In this document: piece by piece, positions 43,303-51,933 of the stretch
How the letters are laid out: the number at the start of each line of letters is the position of its first letter
Position numbering within the stretch: position 1 is the stretch's first letter
DNA from: an uncultured Lachnospiraceae bacterium
GTDB taxonomy: Bacteria > Bacillota > Clostridia > Lachnospirales > Lachnospiraceae
NCBI GenBank assembly: GCA_910587715.1
Contig: CAJUMV010000028.1
Span: 1 to 54,160, forward strand
DNA: 54,160 nucleotides
Direction of reading: 5' to 3'
Translations under genes and position numbers: made by a program
The notes under the pieces: model-generated
The model's input: only the letters and a program-made list of their open reading frames with translations
What the model was told of the DNA's origin: nothing
The model's database searches: none

Positions 43303-44598
43303 CTACTCCACATAATCCGATTTCACATAGGCAGTCTTTCCGTTATATTTAATCTTTGTCCAGCCGTCAGCCTGCTTCATGATTACATCAAGCTTATCAC
43401 CCTTGTAAGCGGTGGTGATTTTCTCTGCGTTTTCGCTCGCGCCGCTTCGGATTCTAACGTTTTCCTTCACCGTCACCGTGCCCGTTACTTCTGCGGAATC
43501 GGAATTGTTATCCTCTGTCTGCTGCTCCTGCGGCTCTTCCTCCTCATCACCGTTCTGCTCCGCAACAGAAGCTGTCATGGTCTCGGAAGGCTCCAGAAAA
43601 TCACTCTTGATATATGCCTCGCCGCCGTCGTATTTAACCTTACTCCAGCCGTTGCCCTTCTCTTCCAGAAGCTCAAATTCATCGCCCACAGCCGCCTTGC
43701 CGAGCTTATCTGCCGTCTCGCTGTCGGAGGTCCTTATATTGACCACGTCGGTCGTCTTTACCTTGGTAACGACCTCGACAGGCTCTTCCTCCGCGGTTTC
43801 CTCGGATGTTTCTTCCTCCGTCCCCTCTTCCGGCTCCTCGCTCTGCTCGGCGCGTGCCAGCGCTTCGCCTACATTCTTCTCAATCTCCGCCTTCAGCTCT
43901 AAGAGAAAATCAGCCAGCTTCGGATCATCTACCATCATTTTGTTATACGCTTCCGCCGCTTTGTTATTCAGGTCGATCACATCTTCCTGAAGCTGGATTT
44001 CCCGCATGTAATGCAGCTCGTTGTCGCTTTCCTCGCCATCCTCATTAATATAAAGTTCACCGTCCTCATTGGTACACACATAATACACCCGCATACCGGG
44101 AACCGGCTTATCATAATCGTAGAACTTTATCTCCCCGTAAACATAGGCGATATACGTGCCTTCCTTCGGTCCCGCTTTGGTATAAATCTCCAGTGGCGGA
44201 TAGGATTCGATATATTTACTCGTCTCCGCCGCTCTCAGAATCTCCGTGGCATCCATATAATAGACCAGCTTCTCCATGGTGGCTGTGTCACCCTCCACCA
44301 TCGCCTTATGGTAGACAGCAAACAGTTCGTTGATTTCCGGAACGGCATCCTTCTCTAACGGCACCTCCGGCACTTCAAGCATTGCTTCCTCTTCTCCTGT
44401 ATTTTCTTCCGGCGCAACCACCGTTTCCTCCTGCTCCACCTTTCTCTTATTCGCCTGAATCGCTATTACAATTGTCAGCGCGACGCAGACCACTAAAATG
44501 ACAGGAAGAACAATTTTGGAATATCGTACCAGCCAGTTTTTGAACGTCTCAAACTTTGCCTTCAGACTCTCCCATATTGTATGATTTGTCATATTCAC
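43303..44598 (-). CDS. membrane-anchored protein with two C-terminal SH3b domains
   Basis: A single helix (IVLPVILVVCVALTIVIAI, about 29-48) anchors the protein, with the bulk outside. Residues about 80-230 form a domain of unknown fold (VYHKAMVEGDTATMEKLVYY, then TYIAYVYGEIKFYDY). After an acidic linker come two bacterial SH3 domains (about 275-335 and 365-431), each with VRIRSG-type and W-x-K motifs, likely binding cell wall. GAAGGAG stands 4 nt before GTG 44598 and 10 nt before ATG 44592; either may be used. It stands alone with its own terminator. Confidence 0.82.
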   Translation of the reverse strand: MNMTNHTIWESLKAKFETFKNWLVRYSKIVLPVILVVCVALTIVIAIQANKRKVEQEETVVAPEENTGEEEAMLEVPEVPLEKDAVPEINELFAVYHKAMVEGDTATMEKLVYYMDATEILRAAETSKYIESYPPLEIYTKAGPKEGTYIAYVYGEIKFYDYDKPVPGMRVYYVCTNEDGELYINEDGEESDNELHYMREIQLQEDVIDLNNKAAEAYNKMMVDDPKLADFLLELKAEIEKNVGEALARAEQSEEPEEGTEEETSEETAEEEPVEVVTKVKTTDVVNIRTSDSETADKLGKAAVGDEFELLEEKGNGWSKVKYDGGEAYIKSDFLEPSETMTASVAEQNGDEEEEPQEQQTEDNNSDSAEVTGTVTVKENVRIRSGASENAEKITTAYKGDKLDVIMKQADGWTKIKYNGKTAYVKSDYVE

Positions 44599-44666
44599 AA
44601 AACTCCTTCAATCTTAGAATTTCCGGGACAATATCAGCATATCATCCCGGAAACCCCATAACCTTA

Positions 44667-44738
44667 TGCACCCGACAGGACTCGAACCTGCATCAAAGGC
44701 GTCGGAGGCCTACGTTTTATCCATTAGACTACGGGTGC
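44667..44738 (-). tRNA. tRNA-Arg (CCG)
   Basis: Minus-strand cloverleaf with acceptor GCACCCG/CGGGTGC, anticodon loop CTCCGAC (anticodon CCG), T arm GCAGG-TTCGAGT-CCTGT and discriminator A. The D stem has a C-A mismatch and the first anticodon-stem pair is T-T. CCA is not encoded. Confidence 0.88.
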
Positions 44739-44853
44739 CCGCCTTGACGTAACACGTTTTTCGCAATCCATAAAATTGTTACAAATTTGTTACATCTTTT
44801 GTATCATACCTCATGCGGGCACACTTGTCAAGTAATCGCGTATAAGAAATCAC

Positions 44854-45741
44854 TTAAGAAATAATTTCCTCAATTTCCGAACTCTTCCGACAATATCGGT
44901 AAAGCCTGTAGGAAAGAACTTCCTCCGGTTCCACCTGCGTCCGATTGACCTCCGCCACCATCTGCCTGTAAAAATCATATTCCCTGATATGGTCGTCGGG
45001 AAGCAGCAGCACTTCATGGACAGAGCTTGGCAGAATCAAAATATCACAGCCGAACCGCTGCGCCAGCCACCCAAGCTTTTCGGAATACAGCATGGCCGAA
45101 GCGCCAAACCGCTTTTCCTGATTTGTCAGCACATACATCGGCGTCGCGTCATCCTCCCGCACGGCAACGCCCGTCATGTCCGCAATCAGCTCCCGCATGG
45201 AGACGAGAAGCTCCGGCATCCCCTGTCTGGTGTTGCGTCTGGCAGTCCGGTAAAGCGATTCCGCATTCTGTTTCCACATCAGCATATGCTGCCTTTTGAT
45301 GGTAATAGAACCGCCCTCTACCATATCCTTTTCCAAGGCATAGTAAAAGACAATCGCCAGATCATGCCATCTCAGATGAGGCGCATCCCGCAAAAACTTC
45401 TTATTTTTTTCAAAGCTGACCAGCTTGTAGAAGATTCTGTCCTTCACCCTGTTGTAATCACGAAAAAAGTCCATATCCAAATCCAGTGCCATAGACTGTT
45501 CCTCGTGGCAGTTGATGATCCGTTCCACAAGCACGCCAAGCAGCTCGCCTTCTAAATGCTCCTGATAGAGCCCCTCCAGATAAATGGTCGGAAAAATGCT
45601 GTCCTCCTGTCTCGTTATGGCAATTCCGGTCTGCTCCACATCATTATTTTTTGTCACATGGAGCACCCTGATCTCATAGGTTTCCCCCATTCTTTCCTGT
45701 AATAAATCCACGATATTTTCTACAAATTTTTGAAATCCCAT
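44854..45741 (-). CDS. DUF5688 family protein
   Basis: The 295-residue product matches DUF5688, found mainly in Lachnospiraceae (GFQKFVENIVDLLQERMGE, IYLEGLYQEHLEGE, MYVLTNQEKRFGASAML, ILPSSVHEVLLLPDD). Function unknown; the ILPSSVHEVLLLP part recurs across the family. ATG 45741 is preceded by GGGAAAGGG; the longer frame to 45939 runs over the efp terminator and is rejected. Confidence 0.85.
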   Translation of the reverse strand: MGFQKFVENIVDLLQERMGETYEIRVLHVTKNNDVEQTGIAITRQEDSIFPTIYLEGLYQEHLEGELLGVLVERIINCHEEQSMALDLDMDFFRDYNRVKDRIFYKLVSFEKNKKFLRDAPHLRWHDLAIVFYYALEKDMVEGGSITIKRQHMLMWKQNAESLYRTARRNTRQGMPELLVSMRELIADMTGVAVREDDATPMYVLTNQEKRFGASAMLYSEKLGWLAQRFGCDILILPSSVHEVLLLPDDHIREYDFYRQMVAEVNRTQVEPEEVLSYRLYRYCRKSSEIEEIIS

Positions 45742-45791
45742 ATTTCCCTTTCCCATTCTCTCCGGGCATATTGGATTTCGAACAACAAAAG

Positions 45792-45823
45792 AAGACAATA
45801 TAGACCGAAATCTATATTGTCTT
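45792..45823 (-). terminator. intrinsic terminator of the efp operon
   Basis: AAGACAATATAGA (45792-45804) and TCTATATTGTCTT (45811-45823) pair perfectly around a 6-nt loop, followed on the minus strand by a T-rich tract. Confidence 0.85.
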
Positions 45824-45850
45824 ATGGGCTTTTGACGTAATGCTGTGCTT

Positions 45851-46408
45851 TTATACTCTGGACAGGTACTCGCCTGATCTGGTATCAATCTTGATCTTCT
45901 CGCCGTTTTCCACAAACAGCGGCACCATAACCTTCGCACCGGTCTCTACGATCGCGGGCTTCGTCGCGCCTGTCGCGGTATCGCCCTTAAATCCCGGCTC
46001 GGTATCGGTAATCTCCAGCTCTACAAACAGCGGCGGCTCAATCGCGAACACATTGCCGTTGTAGGAGCAAATCTTAACCATCTCATTCTCTTTCACGAAC
46101 TTCAGCGCGTCGCCTACCGCCTCCGCATTCAGCGCGATTTGGTCGTATGTCTCTGTATCCATGAAATTGAACAAATCTCCGTCAGAATATAAATACTGCA
46201 TGTCCTTTCTGTCAATACGTGCCTGAGGGAATTTCTCAGTGGGACGGAAGCTCTTCTCCACCACACCGCCATTGATGATGTTCTTCAGCTTCGTTCTGAC
46301 AAAAGCTGCGCCTTTGCCCGGTTTTACGTGCTGAAACTCAATTATCTGATAAACATTACCCTCCATCTCGACGGTAATGCCGTTTCTGAAATCACCCGCT
46401 GATACCAT
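45851..46408 (-). CDS. efp: translation elongation factor P
   Basis: The 185-residue protein has the three-domain EF-P sequence with the loop HVKPGKGAAFVRTKLKN bearing the lysine at the tip, and the C-terminal signature GATKPAIVETGAKVMVPLFV. It relieves ribosome stalling at proline stretches. It is the last gene of the aroE-aroK-aroQ-efp run, 61 bp after aroQ. Confidence 0.97.
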   Translation of the reverse strand: MVSAGDFRNGITVEMEGNVYQIIEFQHVKPGKGAAFVRTKLKNIINGGVVEKSFRPTEKFPQARIDRKDMQYLYSDGDLFNFMDTETYDQIALNAEAVGDALKFVKENEMVKICSYNGNVFAIEPPLFVELEITDTEPGFKGDTATGATKPAIVETGAKVMVPLFVENGEKIKIDTRSGEYLSRV

Positions 46409-46469
46409 ATGTCTATCTCCTCCTAAGCTTTCACAAATATAATTCTTTTCTAGTTTATACTAAAAAAGT

Positions 46470-46919
46470 CTATTTTTCAACCTCTTTATTCAAAAAACCT
46501 AAGATAAAGTCGATTGCCTGCAGATAACCGTCCAGTCCCTGCCCGTAAATCTGTTTATCGCAGACCGGCGCCGTCACTGAAACTTTGCGGAACTCTTCCC
46601 TCTGTGTGATATCGGAAATGTGGATTTCCACCTTCGGCACGGTAATGCTTGCCAGCGCGTCCCGAATGGCATAGCTGTAATGGGTAAACGCGCCCGGATT
46701 GATCACAATTCCCTCTGTGCCGTCAAAGTAAGCGTCTTGAATCCGGTCGATGATCGCGCCTTCATGGTTGCTCTGAAACACTTCGATGGTACAACCCGCT
46801 TCTTCGCCCTTTTTCGCAATCATCTGCAGCAGATAGTCATAGTCCTGCGTGCCGTACACACTTTTTTCCCGAATTCCAAGAAAATTCAGATTCGGTCCGT
46901 TAATAACCAACAATTTCAT
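46470..46919 (-). CDS. aroQ: type II 3-dehydroquinate dehydratase
   Basis: Small 149-residue dehydratase of the shikimate pathway: INGPNLNFLGIREKSVYG, the catalytic-loop region, FQSNHEGAIIDRI, INPGAFTHYSYAIRDAL and VEIHISDI. It converts 3-dehydroquinate to 3-dehydroshikimate. It starts 3 bp after the aroK stop. Confidence 0.97.
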   Translation of the reverse strand: MKLLVINGPNLNFLGIREKSVYGTQDYDYLLQMIAKKGEEAGCTIEVFQSNHEGAIIDRIQDAYFDGTEGIVINPGAFTHYSYAIRDALASITVPKVEIHISDITQREEFRKVSVTAPVCDKQIYGQGLDGYLQAIDFILGFLNKEVEK

Positions 46920-46922
46920 CTC

Positions 46923-47459
46923 TCATCCCTCCGTTGCCACGTTTCCTTCCCCCGCGTTTACCTGTTCCTCTATCTCATCCAGAATCTGTGAAAAGCTCTT
47001 GCCGTCCACAGTGATCACCACGTCCGCCGCCGCCCGGTAATAAGGATCCCTTTCTCTGATAAGTGTCTCAATCCTCTTCAGCGGCTCTTCCACCTGCAAA
47101 AGAGGTCTTGTGGTATCGTCCTTCACCCTTTCATAAATCGTTGCCGCTTCCGCCTGCAGATAAAAAACCTGCCCCAGCTTATGCAGAAGCGCCCGGTTTT
47201 TCTCCCGCACAGGCAGACCGCCGCCCACTGATATAATCTGGTTGTTTGCACTATTTATCAATTTTTGTATGATTGCCGTCTCCCTGTCCCGAAAATACGC
47301 TTCCCCGTCTGCTGCAAAAATATCCGATATGGCTCTGCGCTCTTCTTTCTCAATTTCCTTATCCGTATCTATAAGCGTCCGCCGCAGACGGTAGGACAGC
47401 CGCAGCCCGACCGTAGATTTTCCGCAGCCCATAAACCCGATTAGTATGACATTTCCCAT
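46923..47459 (-). CDS. aroK: shikimate kinase
   Basis: Walker A GFMGCGKST, shikimate-binding DTDKEIEKEE, FRDRETAIIQKL and GGGLPVREKN identify the kinase. GGAGG precedes ATG 47459 (an ATG four codons upstream overlaps the Shine-Dalgarno sequence). It phosphorylates shikimate with ATP and lies between aroE and aroQ in the same operon. Confidence 0.96.
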   Translation of the reverse strand: MGNVILIGFMGCGKSTVGLRLSYRLRRTLIDTDKEIEKEERRAISDIFAADGEAYFRDRETAIIQKLINSANNQIISVGGGLPVREKNRALLHKLGQVFYLQAEAATIYERVKDDTTRPLLQVEEPLKRIETLIRERDPYYRAAADVVITVDGKSFSQILDEIEEQVNAGEGNVATEG

Positions 47460-47529
47460 CTCTTCCTCCATGCCGAAGCCGTCCGCTTCGATGACATGCC
47501 CTTTGTCCGTCGTATATGATAAAAAATAA

Positions 47530-48393
47530 TCAGATAAAGTGTTCTTTCAGTTTCTCATAAACCGCATCTGCATCCTCTCCGGACACCTTCACCCCGTTCC
47601 AAAGCTCATAGGCAATGATGCCCTGATAGAGAAGCATTTTCAGTCCATTGTAAGCCTGTCCGCCGTTCTCCTTCACCAGCTTCATAAACCGCGTCTCCCA
47701 CGGACTGTAAATCAAATCGAAACCCGTGTGTACCCTTTCGTAAAACTTCGCGTCATCAATCACCACATCATCCACATGAGGAGCGAGCCCCACGGAAGTG
47801 CCCTGTATCGCCAAAAACTTCCGCTCCGGCAGACTGTTAAAATCGGAAAGCGCCATTGGAAAAATCACCTGCCGCTTTGCCGATCGGTTTACTTCCTCCG
47901 CCACCTTCTGCGCCTTTTCCACCGTGCGGTTCAAAAGATAAACCCGTTTCGCCCCCTTCACGGCGCACAGATAGGCGACCGCCCGGGACGCGCCGCCCGC
48001 ACCCAAAAGAATCATCTCCTCGTCCGCAATCCGAATCCCCTCCGTCATCATAGCTCGGTAAAGCCCTTCCATATCCGTATTGTAGCCCTTGTATCCGCCC
48101 GGTACTGCCACCAGCGTGTTGACCGCGCCGATTGCCGACGCCAGAGAATCTACCTCCCGCAGGCAGGGAATCACCTCTCCTTTATAAGGAACCGTCACAT
48201 TAAGCCCTAAAAGCTTAAGCGCCGACGCCCCGGCAACAGCTTCCGCGAGCCGCCCTGTCTCCACGGGAAAAGGCACGTATACCAGATTATGCCCGAACCG
48301 CTGCGCCAATGTATTATGTATCACCGGCGAAAGCGTATGCTCCACCGGATTTCCAATCAATCCACAGGTTCTTGTCCTGCCGTCTATTTCCAT
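47530..48393 (-). CDS. aroE: shikimate dehydrogenase
   Basis: The 287-residue NADP enzyme has the substrate part GLIGNPVEHTLSPVIHN and LGLNVTVPYKGEV, NTD for binding, and the Rossmann GAGGASRAV with NRT following. It reduces 3-dehydroshikimate to shikimate. The gene lies 70 bp before aroK. Confidence 0.96.
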   Translation of the reverse strand: MEIDGRTRTCGLIGNPVEHTLSPVIHNTLAQRFGHNLVYVPFPVETGRLAEAVAGASALKLLGLNVTVPYKGEVIPCLREVDSLASAIGAVNTLVAVPGGYKGYNTDMEGLYRAMMTEGIRIADEEMILLGAGGASRAVAYLCAVKGAKRVYLLNRTVEKAQKVAEEVNRSAKRQVIFPMALSDFNSLPERKFLAIQGTSVGLAPHVDDVVIDDAKFYERVHTGFDLIYSPWETRFMKLVKENGGQAYNGLKMLLYQGIIAYELWNGVKVSGEDADAVYEKLKEHFI

Positions 48394-48493
48394 CTGTCAT
48401 TTCCTCCACATCTGTCCTGCCTGTCCTCTTTTCCACTATATATATTCTGCCTGTTTTTCTCTCCGCACCTGTTTCCCGGCGCCGCAAAACGGC

Positions 48494-49018
48494 TTACCGC
48501 CGCTCCCGCTCCTGCTTTTTCAGGGAACGTCTGTAGAAGAACAGCACAATCCATTCCAGCCGCCTTTTTAAGACAATCTGAATCTCCTCCTTCGGGTGAA
48601 TGGGTTTGACCAGATAAGTTAATATTCCGGCACGTTTCGCGCCCCACACATCCGTAAAAAGCTGGTCCCCCACAAAAAGCGTGGTATCGGGCTTTGTATT
48701 CATCAGCTCCATAGCGCGCAGATAACCCTTTTTCCCCGGTTTGCCCGCCTTGAAAATATAACGTGTATGTACTTTATCATGAAACATTTTTACACGGGCT
48801 TCTTTGTTGTTTGACAATAGGACACTCTCAAAGCCGATGTTTCTAAGCCTCTCAAAAAGCGCAATGCTTCTCGCATCGGCAGGCGCACCGTGAGGCACAA
48901 GCGTATTGTCAATGTCAAAAATAACGCCGCGGAATCCTTCGCGATATAATGTTTCAAAATCGATGTCATATGTGGAATCCAGATATACATCCGGATAAAA
49001 ACATGCAAGCCCTGCCAT
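48494..49018 (-). CDS. yqeG: YqeG family HAD IIIA-type phosphatase
   Basis: Residues 1-60 hold the HAD motif FDIDNTLVPHG; SNNKEARV is motif II and VGDQLFTDVWGAKRAGI motif IV. The YqeG family is present in most Firmicutes; in some species it is part of the aro region and is proposed to act on phosphatidylglycerophosphate or a similar phosphate. Length 174 is typical. It lies 100 bp before aroE. Confidence 0.92.
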   Translation of the reverse strand: MAGLACFYPDVYLDSTYDIDFETLYREGFRGVIFDIDNTLVPHGAPADARSIALFERLRNIGFESVLLSNNKEARVKMFHDKVHTRYIFKAGKPGKKGYLRAMELMNTKPDTTLFVGDQLFTDVWGAKRAGILTYLVKPIHPKEEIQIVLKRRLEWIVLFFYRRSLKKQERERR

Positions 49019-49052
49019 CGCTGTGCTCCTTTCCCTGCTTTATCAATAATAC

Positions 49053-49083
49053 AAAACACCTCGCGATAACGCAAGGTGTTTTT
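49053..49083 (-). terminator. hairpin between nrdR and yqeG
   Basis: AAAACACCTCGCG and CGCAAGGTGTTTT pair around ATAA with one mismatch. T-runs lie on both sides. It probably ends nrdR transcripts and separates them from yqeG. Confidence 0.7.
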
Positions 49084-49092
49084 ATTCGCCGC

Positions 49093-49545
49093 CTACTTAT
49101 CCAGCACGTTTTTCAGTTCTTCCATAAAGGTGTTGATGTCCTTAAACTCCCTGTAAACAGAAGCGAATCTGACATAGGCGACAGCTTCTAAATCCTTGAG
49201 CTTATTCATGACGAGCTCACCGATCACCTGACTGGGAATTTCCTTTTCTTCCCGATTAAAGATATCTGTCTCCACCTCGTCCACCAACTGATTGATCTGG
49301 TTGGCGCTGATGGGTCTCTTATGACAGGCTCGCAGTACGCCCGCTTCAATCTTCGCTCTGTCGTAAGTCTCCCTGTTATTATCCTTCTTAATGACAATCA
49401 GCGGTATCGTCTCCACTTTTTCATAAGTAGTAAACCGCTTGTCACACTCGTCACAGACGCGTCGTCTGCGGATAGAGCTGTTATCCTCCGCGGGTCTGCT
49501 GTCAATGACTCTCGTATTCTCATGACCACAAAATGGGCATTTCAT
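49093..49545 (-). CDS. nrdR: transcriptional repressor NrdR
   Basis: A zinc ribbon (CPFCGHENTRVIDS and CDECDKRF) and an ATP-cone domain (VIKKDNNRETYDRAKIEAGV) define NrdR, which represses ribonucleotide reductase genes in response to ATP/dATP. ATG 49545 follows AGGAGG with 9-nt spacing; the longer frame to 49602 is not needed. Length 150 is normal. Confidence 0.96.
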   Translation of the reverse strand: MKCPFCGHENTRVIDSRPAEDNSSIRRRRVCDECDKRFTTYEKVETIPLIVIKKDNNRETYDRAKIEAGVLRACHKRPISANQINQLVDEVETDIFNREEKEIPSQVIGELVMNKLKDLEAVAYVRFASVYREFKDINTFMEELKNVLDK

Positions 49546-49716
49546 CCCGGATATCCTCCTTATCCCCCTGTACTGGAGCCGCAGATAGAACGCTGCACTC
49601 AATATGACTATTATAGGACAAAATAATCATTATGTCAACTATCTTATGGTAACCGACTATAACCGTTCAGCCATGCCATTCATAAGTCACCCGAATATAC
49701 ATTTTGTTCGATCATA

Positions 49717-49950
49717 TTACAGGCAGATATCCACCACGATGATATCCGGTCCGATTTTTTTGATATCTTTATAACAAATCACATAATCCGGCTCACTTCC
49801 GAAAAAACCGCACCATTTATTGTCTCCCGGAATAATCAGCTTGAAAATCTGTCCCGTGCACTCGTCGAACTCAAAATCGCTCACCTTTCCGAGCCGTTCA
49901 CAGTTTTTCAGGTTGATGACTTCCTTTTTCTTTAATTCCGAAAATAACAT
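49717..49950 (-). CDS. YlmC/YmxH family sporulation protein
   Basis: The 77-residue PRC-barrel-like protein has FSELKKKEVINLKNCERLGK and FELD-type start, IFKLIIPGDNKWCGFFG and DIIVVDI. GGGGAGG precedes ATG 49950. It usually lies next to sigG in Firmicutes; here a zinc-ribbon gene comes between. Confidence 0.9.
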   Translation of the reverse strand: MLFSELKKKEVINLKNCERLGKVSDFEFDECTGQIFKLIIPGDNKWCGFFGSEPDYVICYKDIKKIGPDIIVVDICL

Positions 49951-50026
49951 AGGAACCTCCCCCGGGCTTTTTATTATCATATGTCCCAGCCCGGAAAAGG
50001 TTCCTGTTTTACTGTTTTGTAACGGC

Positions 50027-50932
50027 TTACTGCTCCTCTACATAGTCGGCGCTGACATAGCCGTATTCATATCCGTACCCTTCGGGAAGAATAATCTGAT
50101 ACCAGTGTCCGCCTTCCACCAGTTCTGTGTACTCATAGGTTTCCCCCTCTTTCGCCGTCGTAATAACGGTCGTACCATCCGTACTCGGGTTATCCCTGAT
50201 CCTTACATCATGTGTAGTGACAATCGTACCTGCGGCAGAAACGGTAATCTCCGCCTCTTCTCCGGACTCCTCCGGGGGTTCCTCCAGTCTCTGACCATCG
50301 TCCTGAGACTCCTCGCCGCCGTCTTCTCCTTCTTCCTCCTGCTCCTCAGCCGCCCTGTCATAATTTTTCGGCACATACCGCTGGTACAGATTAAAGCCAA
50401 GTACCGCCACAATCACCAGAAGAATACAGCCGACGGCAACCGTCATGATAGAGAGAATGTCCACGCTCTCCTCGTCGTCCTCATCGTCATCGTCCCAGTC
50501 CTCTTCCTCCCAGTCCCTTCTCCTTCTAGGTCTCTCCTCCTGAACCGGACGCCTTTTCGGCGGCGGTGCAGGACTTGCTTTCTTTCTCGGCGCCTCCGGA
50601 TTTGCTCTTTTTCTCGGCGCATCTTCGGATTCCGCTCTCCTTCTCGGCGCATCTTCCGAATCTGCCCTTCTCCTCGGCGCTTCCTCTGAATCCGTTCTCC
50701 TTCTCGGCGTTTCCTCGGATTCCGCTCGTTTTCTCGGCATTTCCTCAGAATCCGCCCGTTTCGCGGGACGTCCCTCTCCTACTTCCGCGCCACAGCTCGG
50801 GCAGAAACGTGTGCCCTCCCGAAGCGTCTCCCCACATTCCGGACACTTCTTTTTTCTTATGACCTTCGCGCCGCACTCGGGGCAGAATTGATCGTCCTCC
50901 AACAGAGCCGCGCCACATTTTTTGCAAACCAT
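50027..50932 (-). CDS. zinc-ribbon / Arg-Glu repeat / single-helix / SH3-like membrane protein
   Basis: Residues 1-50 hold two zinc ribbons (CKKCG...CPECG and CPECG...CPSCG). Residues 61-110 are five exact 10-residue repeats of the type DSEEAPRRRA. A Pro/Arg then Asp/Glu-rich linker leads to a membrane helix (about 161-183), an acidic segment and a C-terminal SH3-like domain (about 235-300, VRIRDNPSTDGTTVI). The helix puts the zinc ribbons inside and the SH3 domain outside. GAGGAG is 8 nt before ATG 50932. No named function; it is divergent from sigG. Confidence 0.78.
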   Translation of the reverse strand: MVCKKCGAALLEDDQFCPECGAKVIRKKKCPECGETLREGTRFCPSCGAEVGEGRPAKRADSEEMPRKRAESEETPRRRTDSEEAPRRRADSEDAPRRRAESEDAPRKRANPEAPRKKASPAPPPKRRPVQEERPRRRRDWEEEDWDDDDEDDEESVDILSIMTVAVGCILLVIVAVLGFNLYQRYVPKNYDRAAEEQEEEGEDGGEESQDDGQRLEEPPEESGEEAEITVSAAGTIVTTHDVRIRDNPSTDGTTVITTAKEGETYEYTELVEGGHWYQIILPEGYGYEYGYVSADYVEEQ

Positions 50933-51040
50933 ACCTATCACTCCTCGTTCATCTTATGTCTTAAAATTTATCCATAGACTATGGTATCAAAAAACTCCTT
51001 ATTTGTAAAATCTTATCCGCCGTTTTTTCTTAAGATTTTG

Positions 51041-51070
51041 TGAATAATTTCCCACGAATCGCACATGCTT
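51041..51070 (+). promoter_or_regulatory. probable sigma-F/sigma-G promoter of sigG
   Basis: TGAATA (51041-51046), 17 bp and CATGCTT (51064-51070) resemble the forespore promoters (consensus TGAATA, CATACTA). Position about 50 bp before sigG fits autoregulation. The other sequence of 50933-51122 has nothing else clear. Confidence 0.55.
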
Positions 51071-51122
51071 GTTACATACCCAAGGGAACAAACAAAAATT
51101 CACGAAAGGGTGGTAGCGTCTC

Positions 51123-51902
51123 ATGGTACAGGGAAAAGTAGAAATCTGCGGCGTCAACACTGCCAAACTGCCGCTTTTAAAAAATGCGGAAAAAGAAGAA
51201 TTGTTTAAAAAAATCGAAGAAGGCGATCAGGACGCCCGAATGACCTATATCAACGGCAACCTCCGCCTTGTCTTAAGCGTCATCAAACGGTTTCATTCCA
51301 GCAGCGAAAATGTGGACGATCTTTTTCAGATCGGCTGTGTCGGTCTGATTAAAGCTATTGATAACTTTGACAGCTCCCTCAACGTAAAGTTCAGCACCTA
51401 TGCGGTACCCATGATCGTAGGCGAAATCCGCCGCTACCTTCGCGATGCCAACTCAATCCGGGTTTCCCGCTCCTTAAAGGATACTGCCTACAAGGCCATC
51501 TATGCCAAGGAGCACCTGACCCGCACCAATTCCCGCGAACCCACCGTCACAGAGATCGCCACGGAAATCGGCATCCCCAAGGAGGATATTGTCTACGCGT
51601 TAGACGCCATCCAAAGCCCCTTAAGCCTTTATGAGCCGGTCTATACCGACGGCGGCGACACCCTCTATGTGATGGACCAGATCAGCGACAAGAAAAACGG
51701 CGAGGAGGTGTGGGTGGAACACATCTCCTTAACCGAAGCCATGAAAAAGCTGACCAAACGGGAACACGAAATCATCTCCCTGCGCTTTTTTGAAGGAAAG
51801 ACGCAGATGGAGGTCGCAGAAAAAATCGGCATCTCACAAGCGCAGGTATCAAGACTGGAAAAGAACGCGCTTAAGACCATGCGGCTGTATCTGACGGCGT
51901 GA
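51123..51902 (+). CDS. sigG: RNA polymerase sporulation sigma factor SigG
   Basis: A 259-residue sigma-70 factor with the sigma-G N terminus (KVEICGVNTAKLPLLKNAE), region 2 (LVLSVIKRFHSSSENVDDLF, FDSSLNVKFSTYAVPMIVG, RDANSIRVSRSLKDTAY) and region 4 (KREHEIISLRFFEGKTQMEV). It drives late forespore genes. AAAGGGTGG precedes the ATG. It is not preceded by sigE, and it is divergent from the zinc-ribbon gene, with ymxH and nrdR on the opposite strand. Confidence 0.97.
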   Translation: MVQGKVEICGVNTAKLPLLKNAEKEELFKKIEEGDQDARMTYINGNLRLVLSVIKRFHSSSENVDDLFQIGCVGLIKAIDNFDSSLNVKFSTYAVPMIVGEIRRYLRDANSIRVSRSLKDTAYKAIYAKEHLTRTNSREPTVTEIATEIGIPKEDIVYALDAIQSPLSLYEPVYTDGGDTLYVMDQISDKKNGEEVWVEHISLTEAMKKLTKREHEIISLRFFEGKTQMEVAEKIGISQAQVSRLEKNALKTMRLYLTA

Positions 51903-51908
51903 TCATCC

Positions 51909-51933
51909 GGGAAGGGGCCGCTTACCCCTTCCC
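51909..51933. terminator. hairpin at the convergent ends of sigG and the DUF262-like gene
   Basis: GGGAAGGGG (51909-51917) and CCCCTTCCC (51925-51933) pair perfectly around a 7-nt loop that holds the stop codon of the minus-strand gene. No T-run follows on the plus strand. Confidence 0.5.

Noticed and set aside
43412..43990. Ser-rich plus-strand ORF of 192 aa
   Set aside because: Antisense shadow of the acidic SH3 membrane protein gene; composition follows from its codons.
50603..50752. Possible CRISPR-like array from the 30-bp periodicity
   Set aside because: The repeats are contiguous without spacers and lie in the frame of the zinc-ribbon/SH3 protein; they encode a 10-residue peptide repeat.
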